Shown: positions 10,470 through 20,822, counted from the stretch's first letter. The stretch: DNA of 64,000 nt from JANQIV01 sp050117315 (GCA_050117315.1 JASFMY010000001.1:62001-126000); one strand, 5' to 3'. The notes: a model not told the origin generated them from the sequence alone. A program made the numbers and translations.

Positions 10470-11383
10470 TTAGTTGAAACGTTTACCACTTTTGTAACGT
10501 TTCAGAAGGTTATAAGGATTGTTTTCCAAAAAGTAAACCGTCCCGTACCAATGCCTTTCTCTTTTAGGATCAATAGTATATTGAATTGAAAGACCTGCAT
10601 GAATACACGGATTCAAAGAGTCATAAATCAAAAAGCTTGCTTCGCCCGGCCATGAAACCGCAACAAGATGTTTTTTGTCTCTGCTTTCACGGAATATAAT
10701 ATCTTCATCGCTTGTTTCATTAATTAACCACCACGTACCTATATCGTTTCCGGGATTTTCTATTTTTGTTTTTCCAACAGCTTCAATATTCGTAAATCCT
10801 TCCCTCACTATTACAAGCTGCGGGTCTCTCCCTTTTTCGGCAACAGTCGGTGTAGTTTTATCCAAACTCAACCATTGCCCATTCGAATGGAAGTAAACAT
10901 CCGAGGTAACTCTAAGCTGTCCAAAGTCATTTGATTGATCAAGAGCTAAACATATTTGCGGCGAGATTTTTTCAATGGTTTATCTGTATGATTTTTTACA
11001 AAAACTCTATGTGAACCTCATCAGCTTCGACACTAACAATTCCACCGAATTCAATTCCTTCGTTTGTTGTATAAGAATAAGAAATTTCTCCGGTTGATTT
11101 GTTTACTTTCCAATCCGGGTAGGATTCTATTTTAGAAATAGGCACCATATCCGAACGTTCGTGATCGATAAAATGCATTCCCTCTTCGCTGTTTAATGTT
11201 TCCGGGAAACGCATTTCAATTGTTCCATCCATCCAAGGGACAGCCATTTTAAAACCAATACCACCAAATTCTCCTTCCGGTTTATCAAGAGGGATAAGTT
11301 CAATTAATTCATTACTTTGAGAAAAGAGTTGATGGGTAAAACAACCCCAAAAAGATGTAAAGAAAAAGTCGAAGTAATTTCAT
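10470..11383 (-). pseudogene. Secreted protein of unknown function, broken by two frameshifts
   Basis: Starts at the ATG at 11383 (AAAGG nine bases upstream) with a signal peptide. The frame is lost twice. Near 11345, a run of four G on the coding strand appears to hold one extra base; correcting it gives a signal ending 'LFSQ' and then 'SNELIELIPLDKPEGEFGG'. Near 10999, a run of five T appears to lack one base; correcting it joins 'DEVHIEF' to 'FVKNHTDKPLKKISPQICLA'. The repaired protein is about 303 residues. I do not recognise the family. Both lesions are in homopolymers, so sequencing error is as likely as true decay. It lies just upstream of a GH78 gene. Confidence 0.75.
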
Positions 11384-11497
11384 ATATACACCTTTGATTA
11401 AATCAGAAAATTATTTTTTGGAACAACTCATTGTATCTCTACCCATTTTTATATCGTCAATCAATTCATCGTTTATTTTTCTATTAAGTAAAGCCTG

Positions 11498-12787
11498 TCA
11501 TTTCAAAGGAATATCTATCGGCCCGAATGCCGGAATAGGATTATCAAGTGAATCTGTAATATTCATATAAGGATTTGTACCATTACCGCAAATTAGTTGT
11601 GCCGGTTCATCAGGAACCGCGGATAAATATAATTTCAGACCGGCTGGATCTTCATCATCTAGTTCAACTTTTGCAACAACCCATTCAATACAAGGCTCAC
11701 CGTTTACGCGAAGTTCAAATTGAGCGGGTCTTCCGCACGCAGAAAGTTTACCACACACACCGTTATAGTGAAGTTGAAGGTAATTGGAACCTGTTTTATC
11801 ATCTTTGCACATTTTAATAGATTCCAACTCTATTTGTTTAGCATGACCCGGTTGTTCATAAACATATGTTAAAGCTATCTCCGCAAGTCTTTTCCCAAGC
11901 CGCTTTTGCCCGTCTGTTGAAATATGCGCACAATCGTCAAGGGGAAGATCAATCCCTGTAACCATATAAACATTTTGAGTAATCTGAGCTACTCTCCTCT
12001 GTATCTCGCGAATCTCTTCCCACGTTCTGTCCTGTTTTGTATCGTAATGAATAAATCTACCGCATTGAACAAGTAGAACAGGAAGTTCGGGATTCTTTAC
12101 TTCGTCTCGAACTGATTTGATTAAGTTAAGAAGATAGCCTTCGTATTCTTCCGTTTTTAATATCATAGCTTCGGATTCACCTTGCGACCAAATGAATCCT
12201 TTTATATTCTCAATGCCTACAGAATGAATACGATTTATCATAGCTCCGTAAAGAGAACTATCTCCTTGAGATTTCAATCTAGGATACCATTGATCCATCC
12301 GCGAACCTCCGAGTGCAGATGGAATCAACCCGATAGGTTTGTCTGTGTTTTTATAAACGTGCTTTGCAAAATACATTCCGGGCCCTATGCCCCCCACCGG
12401 ATTTTCTTTACTCTGCACTGCCAGTTTTCTGTATTGTTCGTGACCTTCTTCACTATTTTTCAAAGGTTCGGGTAATAAATCACAATAACATATTTCATAC
12501 GCCGGCGCGGTTGTTTCAAATATTCGATGTAGAGGTTCTTGAGCTATCATCCAGCTATTATCCATATTCAACATCATGATATTCGGGTTAGTTGTTGTAT
12601 CAGGTTCTCTCCCGGCCCCTGCCATTTGAGATTGACCGGCGAGCACCCAAATATCTGCTTCTATAGGACAAGGATTTTTTATGATATTATTTTGCCCGTA
12701 AGAAAGCTTATCGACAATTAACATAGGTATTATTAAATACAAAAAGAATAAATACCGGCTCAACGCTATCTTTCTTTGAACAACCAT
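11498..12787 (-). CDS. SGNH-type carbohydrate acetylesterase (sialate O-acetylesterase/CE6-like)
   Basis: Removes acetyl groups from glycans. The SGNH blocks are visible: 'LAGQSQMAG' with the nucleophile Ser, 'LGGSRMDQWYP', 'WSQGESEA' and a C-terminal 'DDCAHISTDGQKRLG' with the Asp/His pair. A C-terminal beta-rich domain follows. The ATG at 12787 directly begins a hydrophobic signal ('YLFFLYLIIPMLIV'); an upstream in-frame start at 12856 would add a non-signal leader, so I prefer 12787 although the ribosome-binding site is weak. It is in the same orientation as rhaA, 106 bp downstream of it. Fits deacetylation of an acetylated rhamnose polymer. Confidence 0.75.
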   Translation of the reverse strand: MVVQRKIALSRYLFFLYLIIPMLIVDKLSYGQNNIIKNPCPIEADIWVLAGQSQMAGAGREPDTTTNPNIMMLNMDNSWMIAQEPLHRIFETTAPAYEICYCDLLPEPLKNSEEGHEQYRKLAVQSKENPVGGIGPGMYFAKHVYKNTDKPIGLIPSALGGSRMDQWYPRLKSQGDSSLYGAMINRIHSVGIENIKGFIWSQGESEAMILKTEEYEGYLLNLIKSVRDEVKNPELPVLLVQCGRFIHYDTKQDRTWEEIREIQRRVAQITQNVYMVTGIDLPLDDCAHISTDGQKRLGKRLAEIALTYVYEQPGHAKQIELESIKMCKDDKTGSNYLQLHYNGVCGKLSACGRPAQFELRVNGEPCIEWVVAKVELDDEDPAGLKLYLSAVPDEPAQLICGNGTNPYMNITDSLDNPIPAFGPIDIPLK

Positions 12788-12893
12788 TATCTTTACTTTA
12801 GTTATTACTATCTTGTCTTTGTTACAAACATATGGATAAGTATGGATGGGAAACAACCGACAATGCCGGCGTGGTCTGTAAGTTTAAACTACT

Positions 12894-14162
12894 TTATCTT
12901 TTGCTCAGCACTTCAGTTTCGTATTGCTGAATTTCTTTAATATAATCATCACCAACTGCAACGTCATTCTTCATGCAATAATAATCATAAATCGCACCAA
13001 ATGGTTTTGCTTTCATTAATTCCAGAAATGCCAATCTCTCAAAGTTCTGTCCATTTTCTTCATATCTCTTCAGTTTGTTCGTCGGTTCTAATAATGCGAA
13101 TAAGAAACCCAATTGTGCTGCTCGTGTGCCTATTACATAAGCTCCTATACGATTTATGCTGCCGTCAAAAAAGTCTAACCCTACATTTACTTTATCCAAC
13201 GCATTTGCCCGTACTATTTCTTGTGCGATTAATTGAATCTCATCATTAAATATCACAACATGATCGCTATCCCAGCGGACGCCTCTACTTACATGTAGAA
13301 GTAGTTCATCTACAAACTGAAGTGTGGAAGAAATTTTATCCCCTATTATTTCGGTCGGATGGAAGTGTCCGCTGTCGATACAGAGAAGCTTTTTGTTTTT
13401 AACGGCATATCCCATGTAGAATTCATGTGAGCCTACAACCATTGCTTCCGAACCTATACCGAATAATTTGCATTCTACCGAATCTTTTAGATATTCTTTG
13501 GGATATTCGATTTCAAAGATTTCATCGAGAGATTTCTTTAGCAGTTCCCTATGCCTATTGCGGTCAATCGGAATATCTTTTGAACCGTCGGGTATCCAGA
13601 TATTATTCACAGAAGGTGTCCCGAGCTGCTTACCCATCTCGGCAGCAATCTCTCTTGTACGTTTTACATGTTCAATCCAGAATTTACGGTATTCTTCGTT
13701 TTTGCTTGATAGGGTAAAACCGTCATCGGCATAAGGATGTGAAAAACATGTAGGGTTAAAATCTATTCCTATCCCAAGACCTTTTGCCCAATCAATCCAG
13801 CTCTGGAAATGTTTTACTTCTATTTGATCGCGTTCAACTTTTTCTCCACCAAAATCACCGTAAATTGCATGAAGATTTAAGCGCTGTTTACCAGGTAGTA
13901 AACTCATTGCTTTTTCAATATCAGCTTTTAACTGTTCAATTGTTCTAGCCTTTCCCGGGTAATTTCCGGTTACCTGAATACCACCACCGCCTAACTCGGC
14001 ATCCGGTGTTTCAAAACCGGCTACATCATCGGCCTGCCAGCAGTGCAAGCTTATACTAATTTCATCTAGTTTCTTTAATGCTTCATCAGTATCAATGCCC
14101 AAAGAAGCATATTGTTTTTTAGCATTTTCATATGCTAACTCAATGTTTTTCATATCGGTCAT
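12894..14162 (-). CDS. rhaA: L-rhamnose isomerase
   Basis: Converts L-rhamnose to L-rhamnulose in the cytoplasm (metal-dependent). At 422 residues it matches the E. coli RhaA length, and characteristic blocks are present: 'SLHCWQADDVAGFE', 'IQVTGNYPGKAR', 'RLNLHAIYGD', 'GIDFNPTCFSHP', 'GTPSVNNIWIPDGSKD', 'CIDSGHFHPTE', 'LLLHVSRGVRWDSDHVV' and 'GLDFFDGSINRI'. The metal and substrate His/Asp/Glu residues in these blocks are intact. An AGGAGG site precedes the ATG at 14162. It lies 33 bp downstream of rhaT, so transport and isomerisation are probably one transcript. It supplies substrate to the rhamnulokinase in the microcompartment operon. Confidence 0.97.
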   Translation of the reverse strand: MTDMKNIELAYENAKKQYASLGIDTDEALKKLDEISISLHCWQADDVAGFETPDAELGGGGIQVTGNYPGKARTIEQLKADIEKAMSLLPGKQRLNLHAIYGDFGGEKVERDQIEVKHFQSWIDWAKGLGIGIDFNPTCFSHPYADDGFTLSSKNEEYRKFWIEHVKRTREIAAEMGKQLGTPSVNNIWIPDGSKDIPIDRNRHRELLKKSLDEIFEIEYPKEYLKDSVECKLFGIGSEAMVVGSHEFYMGYAVKNKKLLCIDSGHFHPTEIIGDKISSTLQFVDELLLHVSRGVRWDSDHVVIFNDEIQLIAQEIVRANALDKVNVGLDFFDGSINRIGAYVIGTRAAQLGFLFALLEPTNKLKRYEENGQNFERLAFLELMKAKPFGAIYDYYCMKNDVAVGDDYIKEIQQYETEVLSKR

Positions 14163-14195
14163 AAAACCTCCTGTAAATAGAATAATTATTTAATG

Positions 14196-15236
14196 TTATA
14201 ATTTGATTACGAATGTGGAAAGTATTAGAACAACAAGACCTATAACCAAAACACCAATAGTTTTCTTATCTGCACCTTTCCATTCTTTAAGCAAAATTCC
14301 CCACACATATCCGAAAAGTATATTTAAAGCCATCAGAATACTCCATCCAAAGGCAATCATACCCAAAGGCAGCTTACTTTGTCCCATTCCGAAAAAGAAA
14401 AATTGTAAATACCATAAAACACCACCGAGCGTGCAAAAGATCAAGTTGTTTCCCCACACAGCACCGGAAACTTTCGTGTAATCCCCAAATGTTTTGTTTT
14501 TATTGTTAAGATACATGCAATAAGCAAAGTTGGTTAAAAAGCCGCCGAACATTACAAATATGTAAACCGGATTTGTTACAAACAAAGGATCGGTTCCAAA
14601 GTTTGCTGCAACTTTTTGAATAACATTACCGGCATCCAAAAATCCCGGTATGCCGTTAATACCATAATTAAAACATGCGCTCATAACACCGGAAAGAATT
14701 GCAATTAACAATCCTTTTTTAAGAGCGAACTCTTTCACAGCTTCTTTACGTTCTTCTTCCGACATATTCTTTGACTTAAGAGCCGCGGCATAACCTACTA
14801 TTGCAATACCGACAACACAAATCATAACACCGACCAACATCAAAACACCTTCGCGTGAAGAGAACATATCTTGTCCGGCAACAATTGGCGGAATTAGTGT
14901 ACCGAATGCGGCACAAAAACCAAGTGCAATTGATTGCCCAAGAGCAATCCCGAGGAAACGCATACTTAATCCGAATGTAAGTCCACCAACACCCCAAAGC
15001 ATACCGAAAAAGATAGACATAAACACTGCATTTGCCGGAGAATTACTTAACACATCTCCGAGATTAGGAACTGTAAAATAAGCAAACACCCATGGTGCCA
15101 GAATCCATGACGCAATTCCTTGAATCACCCAATAAGATTCCCAAGACCATTCTTTTACCTTATTTATCGGTACGTAAAAACTTGCGGCACAAGCACTACC
15201 GATTGCAATTAGAAAAATACTTTGTAATGATTCCAT
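14196..15236 (-). CDS. rhaT: L-rhamnose/H+ symporter
   Basis: Inner-membrane importer of L-rhamnose. 346 residues with about ten hydrophobic segments. 'ASFYVPINKVKEWSWESYW' at the N-terminus and 'GGLTFGLSMRFLGIALGQSI' are recognisable RhaT blocks. A purine-rich GGATGGAG site precedes the ATG at 15236. rhaA follows 33 bp downstream. The 138-base gap upstream of rhaT shows no copy of the LacI-type operator seen near the microcompartment operon, so its control may differ. Confidence 0.95.
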   Translation of the reverse strand: MESLQSIFLIAIGSACAASFYVPINKVKEWSWESYWVIQGIASWILAPWVFAYFTVPNLGDVLSNSPANAVFMSIFFGMLWGVGGLTFGLSMRFLGIALGQSIALGFCAAFGTLIPPIVAGQDMFSSREGVLMLVGVMICVVGIAIVGYAAALKSKNMSEEERKEAVKEFALKKGLLIAILSGVMSACFNYGINGIPGFLDAGNVIQKVAANFGTDPLFVTNPVYIFVMFGGFLTNFAYCMYLNNKNKTFGDYTKVSGAVWGNNLIFCTLGGVLWYLQFFFFGMGQSKLPLGMIAFGWSILMALNILFGYVWGILLKEWKGADKKTIGVLVIGLVVLILSTFVIKL

Positions 15237-15374
15237 AATACTCCATCCTTATAAAAATTATTAGAATGTAATTTGTTATATAGTTTTAGTGTTTATTCAA
15301 CAAGTACTGTTTTTATTCACATGCAACGAGATAAACAATTGCACAAGGATACTTTATCAATAGGATTTTATTAA

Positions 15375-17153
15375 TTATAAAATTACTTCTATTCCGTTAG
15401 GCGCTTTATATTCAGTAGATATTTGACCGTCCTTCGTTTTTTCATGCCTTACCCAAATAATTCCTTTCGGGGTAGGGAATGTTCCTTCTACCCATTCAAG
15501 ATCACCTAAGTGAGGTTCAATTTTTACCGATTTGAAACCCGGTTCGTTTGGTTTTATACCTAAAACATATTCCGACATCCAAGCAGTAGGACCTGATGCC
15601 CAGCCATGACATAAGCTATGTCTAAAACCGATATAACAATATTCACCTTTGTCGCCGTGGATATCTACTTTACCCGGCGGTACTAATTCATCAATAGGAG
15701 CGGCATTATTCACCCATTCCATATCAAAATGTTCCCAGAAAGTTGTGGCACCCATTTTTAACATTCCACCCCAGTAGTCACGAATTACATCAAGACATCC
15801 TTGCGTATCGCCGGCCTTTTGTCGTGCTTCAAGAACATAGTATCCATAAAAAGTTGATAAGTGTTCGGCGCCGCCAACTGCAAGGACTTTTTCATTTATT
15901 TCTTTAGCATCTTTTAATCCGGCTAACGACATTAATGCGGCAGCTTGTTTGCTTTGCCCGGGATCGGGGATATGCTTTTTTAATTTTGAAGCTGCTTCGG
16001 AGCATGTTTTAACAGTTTCAGGGAGATCCAATAAGGTTCCCATTTCTTCGCCTGCTTCCATTGTTCTTATCAACAATGATTGCAATCCGGCATGAACCGC
16101 TTTTTCATCAGCTTGCGTAGGCCAGTCAAGAAATCTATTACCGTCCAGATTCTCTTCATTATTATCATTTATAAATGTGGAAAGATAATTAAGAAGTTGA
16201 GCGATATATTCTTTTTGTTCTTTTAAGTATTCGAGATTTCCTGTGTATTGATATAAATCTCTTTGGATAATTAACCACCACATTGAATAAGAACTTATTC
16301 CGTTCATCCAATTAGGCACAGGTGTTTTTATTTTTGCAAGGTCTAAACTTTTATTGATAATATCATGACCGCCGAAAACAGAGAAGATTGTCTTTACTTC
16401 GGGATGCATATCGCCCAGCCAAACAAGTCGATCTCTTTTTATTCCGTCCCAAATATAATCTTGCATACATAGATGAACAGTATAAGCGCCGGTATTCCAT
16501 ATTTTATTTAATAACGCATCGCTGGAATTGAACGAACCGCAATAATCAATATCTCTGTATGTAAAGGTTCCTCTTACAGCAATTACAGGTATCTTTCTTC
16601 CTTTTTCGATCATATCAATTCTTACAAACCTAAAACCGGTTGAGCCTACTTCAATCGTTCCCAACCAGGGGGCAGTAACAATCATATCTCTAACAGCATG
16701 ATCATTTGTAGCGTTTGTAGTACCGCCGATTTCACTCATTGCTTCGCTTACAGATTCACCAAATCGAACACGAAACTTAACCGGCACTTGTTTTTCCATC
16801 ATGCCAACCATAATCGAAATCCCGCCGTGTATTTCTTTCCCGAAGTCCAATAAAATACTGGGCGCTTCACCATTGTTTTCCATAATACAACAGTCGGTAC
16901 TGTTTTCAAGAGTTGCTTGATCTTCTTCCGTAGTGATAAGTAATTCTTTTTTTCTTATTTGAGATTTGGAATCATCTTTAGTCGACCATACCATTCTAGT
17001 CGGATAAACATACTCGCGAACTCTTTCATCCTTTATTACTTTCCCAAAATTTTCCCGTGCTATATTGTCATTGGGAATATAATTTTGTTCGCTATTTTCC
17101 ATATTACAACCCGCAATAAAAGCAATCAAAATGCATATAAGGTATTTTTTCAT
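15375..17153 (-). CDS. GH78-type alpha-L-rhamnosidase-like lipoprotein (short form)
   Basis: A six-hairpin enzyme related to GH78 but without the large N-terminal domains of the other copies (593 residues). 'WDGIKRDRLVWLGDMHPE' near residue 230 is the GH78 acidic signature variant, and 'GATTFWEHFDMEW' near residue 465 carries the second Glu. The start is the ATG at 17153, which begins a lipoprotein signal with its Cys in 'FIAGC'; an upstream TTG at 17165 is in frame but less likely. It lies 45 bp downstream of a full-length GH78 gene. It probably acts on small rhamnosylated oligosaccharides in the periplasm. Confidence 0.82.
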   Translation of the reverse strand: MKKYLICILIAFIAGCNMENSEQNYIPNDNIARENFGKVIKDERVREYVYPTRMVWSTKDDSKSQIRKKELLITTEEDQATLENSTDCCIMENNGEAPSILLDFGKEIHGGISIMVGMMEKQVPVKFRVRFGESVSEAMSEIGGTTNATNDHAVRDMIVTAPWLGTIEVGSTGFRFVRIDMIEKGRKIPVIAVRGTFTYRDIDYCGSFNSSDALLNKIWNTGAYTVHLCMQDYIWDGIKRDRLVWLGDMHPEVKTIFSVFGGHDIINKSLDLAKIKTPVPNWMNGISSYSMWWLIIQRDLYQYTGNLEYLKEQKEYIAQLLNYLSTFINDNNEENLDGNRFLDWPTQADEKAVHAGLQSLLIRTMEAGEEMGTLLDLPETVKTCSEAASKLKKHIPDPGQSKQAAALMSLAGLKDAKEINEKVLAVGGAEHLSTFYGYYVLEARQKAGDTQGCLDVIRDYWGGMLKMGATTFWEHFDMEWVNNAAPIDELVPPGKVDIHGDKGEYCYIGFRHSLCHGWASGPTAWMSEYVLGIKPNEPGFKSVKIEPHLGDLEWVEGTFPTPKGIIWVRHEKTKDGQISTEYKAPNGIEVIL

Positions 17154-17198
17154 AAAATTATCCAACCATATTTGAGAGTTAAATTCATTTATATAATA

Positions 17199-20168
17199 CT
17201 AATTAATAACCGACCGAAATATATATTTACCCGAACCTATTTTATATACTGCTTTACCCTTTTCATATTGCAAATATTCTATTCCCATCACTTTATTTAT
17301 GTCCACACCCGACTCCATAATTTCATCTTTCGTTTTAGATGGAATATATACTGTAGCTGTTGTATTTGCAGGAATGACGACTTCCATCGTAAGTTTGCCG
17401 TTTTCTTGTTCCCAATTACTCTCTATTCTTCCATACATTGAATTGTGATAGGCATTCACATATCTCAAATCGCCAACTATTGACGGATTGATTATTACAT
17501 TTTTAAAACCCGGTTGAGTTGAATCCGTTTGTATTCCCGCCAAGTACTTATAAAAATACTCACTAATAAGACAAAACGGAACATGATTATGCGAATCATA
17601 CCCATCCCAGCTTTCCCACATGGAATTTGCGCCCTGCTTAACCATATAACCCCAGCCGGGATAATTTTCGTGTGATGCTAAAATATACGATAACTCAGGA
17701 TCAATTTCAGGAAGATATTTCATTAACGCCCATGTACCGAGAAAACCCGTACTTAATCTATTCCCTTTTGCTTTGATATCGTTTAACAAATTATTCAAAA
17801 CTGCTTTTTGACTTTCTTTAGGAACAAGTCCGTATTCCAAAGCAACAACATTTGGTGATTGCCTGTACGGAGTGGGTTTATCTCCATGATAAATCATTGA
17901 ATTAGAATCAAAGAATTCTTTGTTGAAGTTTTCAGAAATGCGGTTTGCCCACTCATTCATTTTTTCAGCATCTTTATCTCTATCAAGCAGTTTATTGATC
18001 TCGAAAATCTTTTTTACTGTTAAGAAATGACTGGCTGTTCCGTATAAAGTTAATCCTTCCGGCGGAACCATAGTGTTATTTCTTGCCGTATCGCATAGAG
18101 TCATTAGTGGAGCAATCCAATCGCCTAATACATCGTTTATTATTTCCGGCTTCCCTTCTACTTGTCTATTCAAACTACTTTTTGCGAAAGCATTCATTGC
18201 ATCATAATGATCTTCACAAGTTTTTCTATCAGCATAAAATTCGTAAATATCCAAAGGCAATAATACAATAGCGATAGGCCAAGCCGTGGAAGTACCCATA
18301 TCATAATTTGTAGAAGGAGCAACAGTGCAAAGACCGCCCGTTTCACTTTGAGTACCGGCCAAATCTATTAACCACTTTGAGTAAAACGAAGCCATATCAA
18401 AGTTATACATTGCCGCTTTTGCGGACATATAATTATCAGCCGTCCATCCTTGTTTTTCTCTGTGAGGACAATCTGTTTCTATGCTATGAAAATTTGAGAG
18501 CAAACTATTAACTGCGTTCTTCTGAATTTGATTAATGATTGGATTTGAGCAGCTAAAATCGCCGCCCTCTTCAACAGCGCTGTGAACAGGAATTCCTTCT
18601 ACACTTTTTACTTTCACTCCTTTATCGATAGTAATTCTTATGTATTGAAAGCCTTTATAAGAGAAGTGACATTCAAAAGTTTCTTCACCTTCGCCTTTAA
18701 GAATATAACCGTTTTGCTGCCTAACATTTATGTTCTTATCATAAAACGAAGCGTAATGTTTGTCTTTCTTTTCATATTGAAATCTTGAAGGAGGTAAGTC
18801 GGGAAGTATTTCTTTGTCGGATGGTGTTTCACAATATTCAACTAAAACTTTAGCCCCGATTGGTCCTTCAATTGTTACTCTAGCCCAACCCGCAATATTC
18901 TGACCAATATCATAAACAGTTATTCCCTCACCTTTATTAAATTCTTTTACCGGGATATAAGGAGTAAAACATTTTATCGGCGGCATCATTTGAGATTTTA
19001 ACTGCGTCTCATTTTCAACAACAGATACGGAACGCCAGTTATCATCGTTAAAATTAGCCGAAGTCCAACCTTTTTGTTCCAAACGAGCGTCATATAATTC
19101 ACCGTGTCGTGTATCATCATATACTATAGGTCCGCCGGTGGTTTTCCAACTATCATCTGTAATTATTGATTTTGTTGTTCCGTCCGTATATTCTATATAT
19201 AATAATGCAATAGCTTTAGGCTGAGCACTCCAAGCCGATTTATACAATCCCCAAATATCATTACAAAGCGGATTGAACTGCCCGCGACCAAGCATAATAC
19301 CAATTGCGTTCTCATCTTGTTTTAGTTGTTTTGTTACATCATAAGTAACATAAATTGCTCGTTGTTCAAAATTCGTCCAGGCAGGGTCCAAAACATGGTC
19401 GCCAATTTTTTCTCCGTTCAGAAAAACTTCGTAATACCCTAAACCGCAAACGGATAAACCGGCGTTTTTAATTTCCTTTTCCACACCAAATTGTTTTCTA
19501 AAAAGAGGAGAGGGATCATACTTTGGATCTGCGTTTTCATAAAGACTAAATATTGTGCTGTCTTTTCCGGTAAACCATGGCCACCATTTATCGAAGCTGA
19601 GTTTTTTATATGTACTATCTTTTAACTCATTCTCTTTATGCTGCTTCCATTCCTTTTCCCATTGTTTCTCATCTTTATAAGCTATCCATTGAGCATCCTT
19701 CCAATCTTTTTTATCAAGCAAGCCCATTGACCAAAAAGCCGGTTCACTCCATTTGGAAAGTGTTCCTTCAATATCCCACACCTTTACTTTCCAGAAATAT
19801 CTGGTCAAAGACTTTAGCGGAATACCATCATATTCTACATGTATTGATTCATCCGAATCGACTTTACCTGAATCCCAAACATCGCCGTTATTTTTAGAGA
19901 GTGACTCGCGGGTTGAAGAAACTATTATTTGGTAGGCCGTTTGCATATCTCCTCTTTTGGAAGAAAGGATATTCCAACTGAGACGGGGAGATTTTACATC
20001 AATTCCAAGTGGATTTATTAAATACTCACAACGTAGACTTGTTACATCCGCTGCATTTGTGACGACACCAAAGAGTAATACTCCGACAAAGACCATAAAT
20101 CTTATTATTCTATATCCCTTTAATAAAAAACGAATAATATTTCTATTAAAGCTATAATATGGCTTCAT
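17199..20168 (-). CDS. Alpha-L-rhamnosidase, GH78
   Basis: About 989 residues from the ATG at 20168. 'LRCEYLINPLGIDVKSPRLSW' elements open the mature protein after a long hydrophobic leader ('FMVFVGVLLFGVVTNAAD'). The GH78 signature 'TDCPHREKQGWTADN' is near residue 564 and 'QGANSMWESWDGYD' near 843. The open frame extends upstream to 20363, but the extra residues are low-complexity and precede the signal, so I start at 20168, where the ribosome-binding site is weak. It differs clearly in sequence from the 7604 and 21173 copies, which suggests distinct linkages rather than recent duplication. Confidence 0.9.
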   Translation of the reverse strand: MKPYYSFNRNIIRFLLKGYRIIRFMVFVGVLLFGVVTNAADVTSLRCEYLINPLGIDVKSPRLSWNILSSKRGDMQTAYQIIVSSTRESLSKNNGDVWDSGKVDSDESIHVEYDGIPLKSLTRYFWKVKVWDIEGTLSKWSEPAFWSMGLLDKKDWKDAQWIAYKDEKQWEKEWKQHKENELKDSTYKKLSFDKWWPWFTGKDSTIFSLYENADPKYDPSPLFRKQFGVEKEIKNAGLSVCGLGYYEVFLNGEKIGDHVLDPAWTNFEQRAIYVTYDVTKQLKQDENAIGIMLGRGQFNPLCNDIWGLYKSAWSAQPKAIALLYIEYTDGTTKSIITDDSWKTTGGPIVYDDTRHGELYDARLEQKGWTSANFNDDNWRSVSVVENETQLKSQMMPPIKCFTPYIPVKEFNKGEGITVYDIGQNIAGWARVTIEGPIGAKVLVEYCETPSDKEILPDLPPSRFQYEKKDKHYASFYDKNINVRQQNGYILKGEGEETFECHFSYKGFQYIRITIDKGVKVKSVEGIPVHSAVEEGGDFSCSNPIINQIQKNAVNSLLSNFHSIETDCPHREKQGWTADNYMSAKAAMYNFDMASFYSKWLIDLAGTQSETGGLCTVAPSTNYDMGTSTAWPIAIVLLPLDIYEFYADRKTCEDHYDAMNAFAKSSLNRQVEGKPEIINDVLGDWIAPLMTLCDTARNNTMVPPEGLTLYGTASHFLTVKKIFEINKLLDRDKDAEKMNEWANRISENFNKEFFDSNSMIYHGDKPTPYRQSPNVVALEYGLVPKESQKAVLNNLLNDIKAKGNRLSTGFLGTWALMKYLPEIDPELSYILASHENYPGWGYMVKQGANSMWESWDGYDSHNHVPFCLISEYFYKYLAGIQTDSTQPGFKNVIINPSIVGDLRYVNAYHNSMYGRIESNWEQENGKLTMEVVIPANTTATVYIPSKTKDEIMESGVDINKVMGIEYLQYEKGKAVYKIGSGKYIFRSVIN

Positions 20169-20338
20169 TATAACTCGATGGTCTTGGTCATCATATTTGA
20201 TAAGCGTTAGCGTATGCTGTTGTTCGAAATTCATACTGTTATTATAGGTCGTATACACATAAATATTTACAAATAAATGAGTTATATGATTTTTTTGCCT
20301 CGAATTATTCCAGATGGCCAGCCTACGTAAATAGAAAC

Positions 20339-20385
20339 TACGGCGGACAGGCAAAATTGCCACACCCGCCTACCGGCGAGGCAGG
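20339..20385. repeat. GC-rich imperfect palindrome in an AT-rich spacer
   Basis: The segment 'CCCGCCTACCGGCGAGGCAGG' (20365-20385, written here as its halves CCCGCCTACC and GGCGAGGCAGG) can form a short hairpin and is far richer in GC than its surroundings. 'CTACGGCGGACAGGC' just upstream resembles words that recur at 55,810, 57,660, 58,110 and 61,530. It probably belongs to the dispersed intergenic repeat class of this genome. Confidence 0.45.
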
Positions 20386-20619
20386 TTGTTTAATTGCTGT
20401 AGAAGCTTAGTCACAACAATATGACCATTGAGCAATTTAACAATTGATACGTTTATTCAAGCGTGAAAAACTTTTGAACTTTTTTGATCATATCTATTTG
20501 CTGATATTCGACCTGACACTAATTATACAGATATTTTATAAAGAGTTAACATAACCCAGAGCCTGCCGACAAAGAAAAAACTAAAAAATAAGCAAACAAA
20601 AACCCTGAAATCTTCCCGT

Positions 20620-20822
20620 AAGACGTTCGGGAGAATCTCCAAGACACCGAGGGAAGCCCGCAAAGCACCGAGGGAAACCCGCAAGACACCGAGGGAAGCC
20701 CGCAAGGCACCGAGGGAAACCCGCAAGGCACCGAGGGAAGCCCGCAAGGCATCGAGGGAAACCCGCAAGGCACCGAGGGAAACCCGCAAGGCATCGAGGG
20801 AAGCCCGCAAGACACCGAGGGA
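20620..20822. repeat. 21-bp tandem repeat (about 9.7 copies)
   Basis: Eight near-identical 21-bp units run from 20641 to 20808, followed by a 14-bp partial unit and preceded by one degenerate unit at 20620. Units vary at only a few positions: A/G after 'AAGRCA', C/T in 'CACCGAG'/'CATCGAG', and A/G in 'GGGAAAC'/'GGGAAGC'. Because 21 is a multiple of three, every frame stays open and encodes a 7-residue repeat: Lys/Arg/Pro/Glu-rich on the plus strand, Cys/Gly/Phe/Pro/Arg-rich in one minus frame. It sits between two divergent-age GH78 genes. I see no credible start signal for a protein. Confidence 0.9.

Noticed and set aside
10477..10506. Inverted GAAACGTT...AACGTTTC resembling a LacI-type operator before the 7604 GH78 gene.
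   Set aside because: It is the coding sequence for 'LKRYKSGKRF' at the end of the upstream gene; spacing between arms differs from the real operators and the central CG core is missing.
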